From CAYXTW01 sp964452645 (GTDB lineage Bacteria > Zixibacteria > MSB-5A5 > GN15 > PGXB01), in assembly GCA_964452645.1 (NCBI GenBank), contig CAYVMO010000064.1:1-5741 (forward strand): a stretch of DNA of 5,741 bases, given 5' to 3'. The position numbers were made by a program, and so were the translations under genes. Below the pieces are notes generated by a model. It saw only the letters and a list, made by a program, of their open reading frames with translations, searched no databases and was not told where the DNA came from. This document shows positions 1 to 4,541 of this stretch, one piece after another. How positions within the stretch are numbered: the stretch's first letter is position 1; every line of letters starts with the position of its first letter.

Positions 1-315
1 ATTCAAACGTCGGCGGCCGAAGTGGGGGGAATTCATGGTAGCGGGGGACGCGGTTATATTGCGAGATTCAGCGATCCGACAACGGTGAACAATTCGCAAA
101 TATTCCAGGACGATGACGGACATGTTGGTGTTGGAACAGTGGCTCCTCAGGGCGCCCTGGATGTAAACTCCACGACCGGGGCCTTTATTGTTCCGAGGAT
201 GAGTACCGCTCAACGGGATGCCTTACCAGCCGTCAACGGTATGATAATTTATAACATGAGTACCAATCAGTTTAACTTTTATGAAAACGGCGTATGGGTA
301 ACAAGAACGGAGTAA
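1..315 (+). CDS. C-terminal part of a surface/fibre-like protein (5' end outside window)
   Basis: The frame is open from base 1 to the TAA at 313-315. It begins without a convincing start: the GTG at 22 lies inside a Gly-rich stretch that continues upstream (I-Q-T-S-A-A-E), so I treat the gene as truncated by the window edge, with 104 residues visible. The visible part has a Gly/Ser-rich segment, then a G-H-V-G-V-G-T-x-x-P-x-G-x-L-D-V motif, then V-P-R-M-S-T-A-Q-R-D-A-L-P-A-V-N-G-M-I-I-Y-N and N-F-Y-E-N-G-V-W-V at the extreme C-terminus. That tail is one I know from the ends of large, poorly characterised secreted or tail-fibre-like proteins in environmental bacteria, where the L-D-V segment often precedes a trimerising or chaperone-like end. 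No enzyme motif is seen. The stop is 6 bases from the next start, so the two genes are probably cotranscribed. The exact role is unknown; attachment or surface display is inference. Confidence 0.8.
   Translation: MQTSAAEVGGIHGSGGRGYIARFSDPTTVNNSQIFQDDDGHVGVGTVAPQGALDVNSTTGAFIVPRMSTAQRDALPAVNGMIIYNMSTNQFNFYENGVWVTRTE
309..312 (+). promoter_or_regulatory. Ribosome binding site inside the end of the upstream gene
   Basis: GGAG at 309-312 lies in the last two sense codons of the upstream frame, 9 bases before the ATG at 322. It supports that start and suggests the dockerin gene is translated from the same message, possibly coupled to termination of the upstream gene. The closer ATG at 317 is followed by one codon and a TGA, so it cannot start the gene. 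Confidence 0.6.
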
Positions 316-321
316 AATGTC

Positions 322-846
322 ATGAGAAAAAGTATCACTTATTTATTTTCGATAATTATTTTCTCTTGTACTTTTTTTGCCGTTGGCTGGGGAGATGCCG
401 CCGGAACAGCTGATAAATCGGGGGAGGAAATCAATTGGCAGGTGATTTCTTCGGGAGGAAATCAGGGGAGTTCCTCGACAAATTTCATGTTAAGTGGAAC
501 GTTAGGCCAGACGGCGGTCGGTAGCGGCACTTCTACCAATTTCGGTCTGAATCAAGGTTACTGGCAAAATTTCGGCGACGGTGGCGGCCCATGTGACTGT
601 GAACCCGGTAATGTCAATGGCGATGGTACAATTAATATATTCGATATTACGTATATCATCAGCTATTTATATCTGAGCGGACCGGCGCCGATTCCCTATG
701 CACTTTGCAGCGCCGATCCAAACAAGGATTGTACGTGCAACATTTTTGATATAACGTACATCATAAGTCATTTGTATCTGGGTGGCCCGCCGCCGTGCAC
801 CTGTAATGAATGGCTGACCGCGTGCGGCCCGCCGTTGAGGAAATAA
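322..846 (+). CDS. Small secreted protein with a cysteine-rich dockerin type I-like domain
   Basis: This is a 174-residue protein. Residues 1-27 form a signal peptide: R-K, then the hydrophobic stretch I5-G22, with probable cleavage near D-A-A-G. Residues 37-83 are a W-Q-V-I-S-S-G-G ... L-S-G-T-L-G-Q-T-A-V-G ... G-L-N-Q-G-Y-W-Q-N-F module that I associate with secreted dockerin proteins of environmental bacteria. Residues 91-161 hold two dockerin-type calcium loops. Loop 1 has N97, N99, D101 and D108; loop 2 has D132, N134, D136 and D143. Each loop is followed by the helix I-T-Y-I-I-S-x-L-Y-L. Eight cysteines (91, 93, 129, 137, 139, 159, 161, 168) suggest disulfide bonds outside the cytoplasm. 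Dockerins classically bind cohesin modules, but in non-cellulosomal bacteria their partner is usually unknown. No catalytic domain is present, which is odd for a dockerin. It sits directly behind the fibre-like gene, so the two may act together at the cell surface (inference). Confidence 0.9.
   Translation: MRKSITYLFSIIIFSCTFFAVGWGDAAGTADKSGEEINWQVISSGGNQGSSSTNFMLSGTLGQTAVGSGTSTNFGLNQGYWQNFGDGGGPCDCEPGNVNGDGTINIFDITYIISYLYLSGPAPIPYALCSADPNKDCTCNIFDITYIISHLYLGGPPPCTCNEWLTACGPPLRK
610..780 (+). repeat. Duplicated dockerin calcium-binding motif (two copies)
   Basis: Copy 1 covers residues 97-118 (610-675) and copy 2 residues 132-153 (715-780), offset by 35 residues. In the 14-residue core N-I-F-D-I-T-Y-I-I-S-x-L-Y-L (634-675 and 739-780), 13 residues are identical. 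The corresponding codons differ at nine of fourteen positions, eight of them silent. This is the normal two-fold architecture of a dockerin, not a recent tandem duplication. Confidence 0.88.
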
Positions 847-864
847 GGACAGACAATTACTTGC

Positions 865-897
865 AAAAATATGGCGTCGGGAGACCGTCCCGGCGCC
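865..897 (-). terminator. Intrinsic terminator, read on the minus strand, for the S9 peptidase gene
   Basis: Bases 873-882 (GGCGTCGGGA) pair with 888-897 (TCCCGGCGCC) to give a 10-bp GC-rich stem with one wobble pair and a 5-base loop. On the minus strand the stem is followed at once by ATATTTTTGC (872-863), which includes a five-T run. Read on the plus strand it has no T-run, so it is a weaker candidate for the dockerin gene. It lies about 120 bases past the peptidase stop, with the larger palindrome at 918-960 between them. Confidence 0.65.
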
Positions 898-917
898 GGA
901 GCCGAAAAATCAGCAAC

Positions 918-960
918 GCGCCGGTTCCCATCCCGATAAATCGGGGCCAGGAACCGGCGC
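918..960. repeat. Long nested palindrome between convergent genes
   Basis: GCGCCGGTTCC at 918-928 is the exact reverse complement of GGAACCGGCGC at 950-960. Inside it a second stem pairs CCCGA at 932-936 with TCGGG at 941-945 around a TAAA loop. The whole can fold as a long hairpin with a small internal bulge on either strand. T-runs near its ends are weak: TTTT at 971-974 on plus, and TTTTT at 909-905 on minus, about nine bases from the stem. It may therefore help end transcription of either convergent gene, or be a copy of a dispersed REP-like palindromic element. The sequence alone does not decide. Confidence 0.75.
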
Positions 961-1014
961 AATAGCGTACTTTTGGGACAGTTCTTTAATTTAATAGAAC
1001 CGCAAAAAAACCAA

Positions 1015-3003
1015 TTACTTCATTACATGCATCAACGTAAAAACATATTTGCTGGCCAGATCATGAATTGTCTGAGCTTTCGTGGATCCTCCATGACCGG
1101 CCTCAGTCTCTTCATAATACCAGACCTGTTTGCCGAGGCTCGAAAGAACATAGGCGAAACGCCTCGGGTCTGAAGGAGGAACTCTTGGATCGTTGAAGCC
1201 ACCGGTAAGAAGAATCGGTTTTGAAACATTTTCGGCATAGAAAATCGGCGCCACTTTTCGGTTCAATTCACTGCCGACCGGGCCGTATTCCTTTTCCCAT
1301 GATGGGATAAAAATCGGGTTGGAGTTAAGAATGGTATGATCCGGATCCGATACGCCGACCTCAGATACGATGCAGGCGACCTTATCCGGGCATTGTGTGG
1401 CCAGCCAGTCAACCGTATAGCCGCCGTACGAAGCGCCCCAGATCGCGATTTTATCGGGCTTCGTCCAACCCTCGTTAATTAAATAATCGATGGCCGCTTC
1501 ATCATCCTTGAGAGCATTAAAACGCCCTTTGAGATTATCGGCTTGTTCATAAGCCGGTCCATAACCGGATGATCCCCGAACATTGGGCAGCATATAGATA
1601 AATCCTTTGCTAAGAGCAAAGGCCATATTCCGCTGAAAATAAGGCTGGCTCTGACCCGCCGGTCCGCCATGATAATCGATAATGGCAGGATTGGTGCCGT
1701 CCTTCATGGCTTTATCGGGAATATAAATGAAGGCCGGTATCATGGTCCCGTCAAATGATTTGTATTTGATTAAATTAACTTTGATGTTTGAAAAGTTATA
1801 TCCAAAAGTGGATATCCTGCCAATTTGTTGAAGCTTGTTTTCACCCAGTCTGAATTTAAAGGCTGTCGGCGCTACCGTCGGGGAAGAAAAATCAAAAACC
1901 ACTTCGCCTGAATCGTTGCTGGCGATACTGGAAATAATCCCGATGTCGGTCGTGGGCATCGGTATAGAGTTTCCTTTCAAATCAAAGGCCGTCAGTTGAG
2001 AATAACCCTCTTTGTTAAGGTTCACGAAAACCTGTCCCTTTTTCCGATCGAGACCGAAAGAAGCCACCTCCACGCCGGGATCATTTATAACTTTGAACTC
2101 ATTGGGTTTGGCCGGATCAAGCAAACAGAACTTCAGAAATTCATCCGGTTTGGATTTAATCGATGTCAGCGTTAAAATTTTGCCATCCTCAGTCAAAAAG
2201 GCACCGCTGAAAATGGCCGTGTCGGACAAAACCGTCATTTTGTTGGTTGCCAAATCATATATACAAAGCTGCGCTTCGGAAGAAGAATACGAGCGGGTAA
2301 CTGTCATTTTACCTTTGTAATAGTCTCCGGGGAAAAACACGCCGGGCTCAGTGTAAAGAGTGTCAAGCACTCCGGTTGACAGAGTATATTGAGCGAGATG
2401 AATCACACGACGGTCGTACGTTACGACAAAGAACCGATCGGGATTGTCTTCATCATAAATCGGTCCAAAAAAAGCCGTCTTGCGATCGACCAGCAGAGGT
2501 CGAAATTTTCCGTCACGGGAGAAATACCATAAATCATGCATCTCATCGCCGTATTTGTACACGCTGACAATAACGAAATCGCCCGATGGATGCACCGCAT
2601 AACTGGAAATGGTGAAGCCCTCTTCGCTCCAGTTGTTAGGCGTTATCTGGTTTGGCCAGCCCATTGGTTTATCGACATAAAAAAGGGCTGCGTTCTCTCC
2701 GGTTATGCGCATTTCGAAATAAATCCGGCCGGTATTATCAACCTGTGGCGTCATGATAAGATCGATGCCAAGCAGAAAAGATAATTCATCGACAGTCGGT
2801 GCCCAATATTTCGAGCCTTCCAGCATTTTCGTTGTCACTTCGTTAGTACTGTCGATGTAGGCCATTATTTTACTCGTGTCGGTAAGAACCCAGGGATCGA
2901 TCTCCTTTAGCAATTCCTCTATCTTGCCGGAGTTCTGGGCCGTCACCATCGAGAAGGCAAGCATAAATAGCAAAGTCACTGCGATGGCAATCTTTAACGC
3001 CAT
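1015..3003 (-). CDS. Secreted S9-family (prolyl oligopeptidase-like) serine peptidase
   Basis: This is a 662-residue protein. I chose the ATG at 3003-3001 over the in-frame TTG at 3006 because AGGAGG (3014-3009) is 5 bases from the ATG but only 2 from the TTG. Residues 1-22 are a signal peptide ending V-T-A before Q-N, so the enzyme is exported, probably to the periplasm or outer surface. Residues of about 60-400 are rich in short beta-strand segments with D-x-x-x-x-x-L/I patterns and fit the beta-propeller that gates these enzymes. The C-terminal alpha/beta hydrolase domain (about 405-662) has H-G-G-P at 445-448, N-V-R-G-S-S-G-Y-G at 474-482, nucleophile Ser525 in G-A-S-Y-G-G, Asp605 in F-N-D-P-R-V-P and His637 in A-G-H-G-G. 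The triad is complete and the length is typical of S9 enzymes. Family knowledge suggests cleavage of short peptides, often after proline or as a dipeptidyl or acylaminoacyl peptidase. The subfamily and substrate cannot be fixed from what I see. It has its own leader region, and a terminator separates it from the gene upstream. Confidence 0.95.
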   Translation of the reverse strand: MALKIAIAVTLLFMLAFSMVTAQNSGKIEELLKEIDPWVLTDTSKIMAYIDSTNEVTTKMLEGSKYWAPTVDELSFLLGIDLIMTPQVDNTGRIYFEMRITGENAALFYVDKPMGWPNQITPNNWSEEGFTISSYAVHPSGDFVIVSVYKYGDEMHDLWYFSRDGKFRPLLVDRKTAFFGPIYDEDNPDRFFVVTYDRRVIHLAQYTLSTGVLDTLYTEPGVFFPGDYYKGKMTVTRSYSSSEAQLCIYDLATNKMTVLSDTAIFSGAFLTEDGKILTLTSIKSKPDEFLKFCLLDPAKPNEFKVINDPGVEVASFGLDRKKGQVFVNLNKEGYSQLTAFDLKGNSIPMPTTDIGIISSIASNDSGEVVFDFSSPTVAPTAFKFRLGENKLQQIGRISTFGYNFSNIKVNLIKYKSFDGTMIPAFIYIPDKAMKDGTNPAIIDYHGGPAGQSQPYFQRNMAFALSKGFIYMLPNVRGSSGYGPAYEQADNLKGRFNALKDDEAAIDYLINEGWTKPDKIAIWGASYGGYTVDWLATQCPDKVACIVSEVGVSDPDHTILNSNPIFIPSWEKEYGPVGSELNRKVAPIFYAENVSKPILLTGGFNDPRVPPSDPRRFAYVLSSLGKQVWYYEETEAGHGGSTKAQTIHDLASKYVFTLMHVMK

Positions 3004-3008
3004 CAATA

Positions 3009-3014
3009 CCTCCT
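3009..3014 (-). promoter_or_regulatory. Ribosome binding site deciding the S9 peptidase start
   Basis: On the minus strand AGGAGG at 3014-3009 is a near-perfect Shine-Dalgarno sequence. Five bases separate it from the ATG at 3003 and two from the TTG at 3006, which favours the ATG. Confidence 0.8.
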
Positions 3015-3290
3015 ATGGTCAGGGTTATGATTGATTTTAAATAAGTGATATAACGTTGGATTTTTCGAATGACCAATTTTATCCTTAGACTTGTTCGTCT
3101 TCCGAATGTAATAATTATTCATTCATAATTTCCCGTATAAAGGTCCCTTCAACATGATTCACTTCTTTCAGTGTTTTGAATATGTATAAATCTCCTCGGA
3201 TGGTCAAGAATTATCTTGTTTCCTCGATGGAGACATTTTTGCGAAATCGTCATCATATAAAACAGACGTCAAAATTTTCGAACAAAACCA

Positions 3291-3322
3291 TAAAAATAAG
3301 CCCGGCAGGGGATACCGGGCTT
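3291..3322 (-). terminator. Intrinsic terminator of the DUF4097 gene
   Basis: Read on the minus strand, AAGCCCGG (3322-3315) pairs with CCGGGCTT (3305-3298), an 8-bp stem around a 9-base loop. It is followed by ATTTTTATGG with a five-T run at 3296-3292. It lies about 70 bases after the DUF4097 stop and about 290 bases before the peptidase start. This argues that the two minus-strand genes are not simply one operon. Confidence 0.8.
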
Positions 3323-3391
3323 TGAACGGAGGTGTCGTCCAATCGTAGGGTTTTCGGAAGTTTATGATAGGTTCATGGCAACCATAATATT

Positions 3392-4342
3392 TCAAATCGA
3401 GTACAGGTGAATATTTCCTCCCGACGTGCGGAGATATAGCTCGGGCCCGCCGCCGTTGATTTCACCGCGCAGCATTGATTTCTTGAGTTTACCTTTGACC
3501 GTGATGGGGAAATCGGTTTCGACATAACCGGCACTGGTTTTGGCATCGAGTGTGACGTTAACTTCTTCGTTCATATAAACATTAACGCTGCCGCCGGAGG
3601 TGGTCAGACGGCAATCATCGGTCGGCTGTCCCGTAATGTGGGCAGTCACACTGCCGCCTGAGGTGGAGGCATCAATCATGCCAAGAACTTCGTTGACGTC
3701 GATGCTCCCACCGGATGTGCGGGCATCGACGTCACCTTTGACATGACCGATATTAATGCTGCCGCCGGAGGTTTTGACATCAGCGAATCCCTCGCATTTC
3801 TTAAGATTAATACTTCCACCCGAGGTACGACCGTGCACCGATCCCTTTATTTGCTCAAAATTCAAACTGCCCCCGGATGTCGAAGCTTCAATATCACCCT
3901 CGAGGTTGTCGACCGTGATACTTCCGCCACCTGTTACGATATCGAGATTATATTTTTCCGGGACTGAAATCAGAAATTCAACATGAATATTATTTTTATT
4001 CCAGCCCCGGAAATTACTGCCCCGCTTATAATCGGCCTCGATAGTAATATTATCGCCATCCTGATCGAAATCGATATCGAAATCCTCAAAAATCTCTTTG
4101 GCCCGATCTTTGTCTCGGGTGTCGGCTTTAAGTGTTACCCGGACCGATACCTTGTTATTGGCATTTGTTTCGACCAGAACTGAGCCGCGGTCGGAATCAA
4201 GGGTGAGCAATCCGCCGGGATTTACATCGAATTCCTTTTCCAGATATTTCTTTTGTGCTGCAATAACATCAATCCCCGCGAATATAACCACGCCCAAAAT
4301 TAAGATGGTGATTGTCAAAAACTTGCGGAAATTCGGTCTCAT
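3392..4342 (-). CDS. Secreted DUF4097-family beta-helical repeat protein (putative adhesin-like)
   Basis: This is a 316-residue protein starting at the ATG 4342-4340, behind GGGAGG (4353-4348) at a spacing of 5. Residues 1-29 are a signal peptide (R-P-N-F-R-K, then a hydrophobic core, ending I-A-A before Q), so the protein is exported. Residues 30-136 form an N-terminal beta-rich part with an acidic segment (F-D-I-D-F-D-Q-D-G-D, 88-97). From 137 to the end the chain is a series of turns, most starting T-S-G-G-S-[IVL]. Starts are at 137, 155, 173, 191, 209, 227, 248, 269 and 306; the first five are exactly 18 residues long. This is the hallmark of the DUF4097 / putative auto-transporter adhesin-like beta-helix fold. 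No catalytic residues are seen. Members are often linked to envelope stress or surface structures, but the molecular role is not settled. It is transcribed divergently from the malic enzyme and ends in its own terminator. Confidence 0.92.
   Translation of the reverse strand: MRPNFRKFLTITILILGVVIFAGIDVIAAQKKYLEKEFDVNPGGLLTLDSDRGSVLVETNANNKVSVRVTLKADTRDKDRAKEIFEDFDIDFDQDGDNITIEADYKRGSNFRGWNKNNIHVEFLISVPEKYNLDIVTGGGSITVDNLEGDIEASTSGGSLNFEQIKGSVHGRTSGGSINLKKCEGFADVKTSGGSINIGHVKGDVDARTSGGSIDVNEVLGMIDASTSGGSVTAHITGQPTDDCRLTTSGGSVNVYMNEEVNVTLDAKTSAGYVETDFPITVKGKLKKSMLRGEINGGGPELYLRTSGGNIHLYSI
3665..3934 (-). repeat. Five tandem 54-bp coding repeats (18-residue turns)
   Basis: Residues 137-226 of the DUF4097 protein fall into five consecutive 18-residue units. 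The first begins T-G-G-G-S, the other four T-S-G-G-S, and most units have G near position 13 and D or E in the second half. The register then loosens to 21, 21 and 37 residues in later turns (down to base 3395). The DNA copies are clearly diverged, so the period is held by the protein fold, not by recent duplication. Confidence 0.88.
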
Positions 4343-4464
4343 TCCATCCTCCCTTCAATCATATAATATGCAATCTTTTAATTAATATTACGGGAGCTTT
4401 GAAAAAAGGTTGCGGGGATGGCGATTTTCATATCGATTTAGATGTTTAAATGGTTGAAAAGCGC

Positions 4465-4493
4465 TTGACTATTTCATTTGATGGATATATATC
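4465..4493 (+). promoter_or_regulatory. Sigma70-like promoter of the malic enzyme gene
   Basis: TTGACT at 4465-4470 is followed after 17 bases by TATATC at 4488-4493. The -35 box matches five of six consensus bases, the spacer is ideal and the -10 box is fair. Transcription would begin near 4500, giving a leader of about 40 bases that contains AAGGAG at 4526-4531, ten bases before the ATG at 4542. No operator is evident. The start box of the divergent DUF4097 gene was not found with any confidence. Confidence 0.5.
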
Positions 4494-4541
4494 TCAATGC
4501 AATAATGGACTAATTTTAAGCTTTTAAGGAGCCGTTTTATA

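Larger units (their letters stand above)
3004..3391. other. Non-coding stretch upstream of the S9 peptidase gene
   Basis: These 388 AT-rich bases hold no credible gene on either strand. From right to left they contain the end of the DUF4097 message with its terminator (3291-3322), then the leader of the peptidase gene. A weak minus-strand promoter candidate is TTGGTC (3076-3071), an 18-base spacer and TATATC (3052-3047); neither box is close to consensus. An interrupted inverted repeat lies at 3104-3124. I see no tRNA, riboswitch or CRISPR pattern. Confidence 0.6.

Noticed and set aside
317..325. Two-codon mini-ORF ATG-TCA-TGA overlapping the dockerin start, and a similar ATG-GAA-TGA at 4347-4339 overlapping the DUF4097 start; considered as leader-peptide control.
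   Set aside because: The first has a ribosome binding site only 4 bases away and the second has none, since its ATG abuts the GGAGG. Both look like chance by-products of ATGA start contexts.
358..369. Possible lipobox (I-F-S-C, Cys16) making the dockerin protein a lipoprotein.
   Set aside because: The hydrophobic core continues after the cysteine and Phe is unusual at the position two before it; an ordinary signal peptide cut near residue 27 fits better.
768..962. A 64-codon minus-strand frame across the end of the dockerin gene and the palindromes.
   Set aside because: It is made largely from the hairpin sequences and the antisense of the dockerin gene, with no recognisable product.
3004..3006. 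TTG as an alternative start of the S9 peptidase.
   Set aside because: It is only 2 bases from AGGAGG; the next codon, ATG at 3003, has proper spacing and gives an equally good signal peptide.
3204..3395. A 63-codon minus-strand frame whose TTG start overlaps the DUF4097 stop (TTGA).
   Set aside because: It reads straight through the terminator hairpin at 3291-3322, has no ribosome binding site of note and its product looks like no protein family.
3395..3934. The regular repeats in the DUF4097 gene, considered as a CRISPR-like or other DNA-level array.
   Set aside because: The repeats are diverged in DNA, have no constant spacers and keep their regularity only in the encoded protein.
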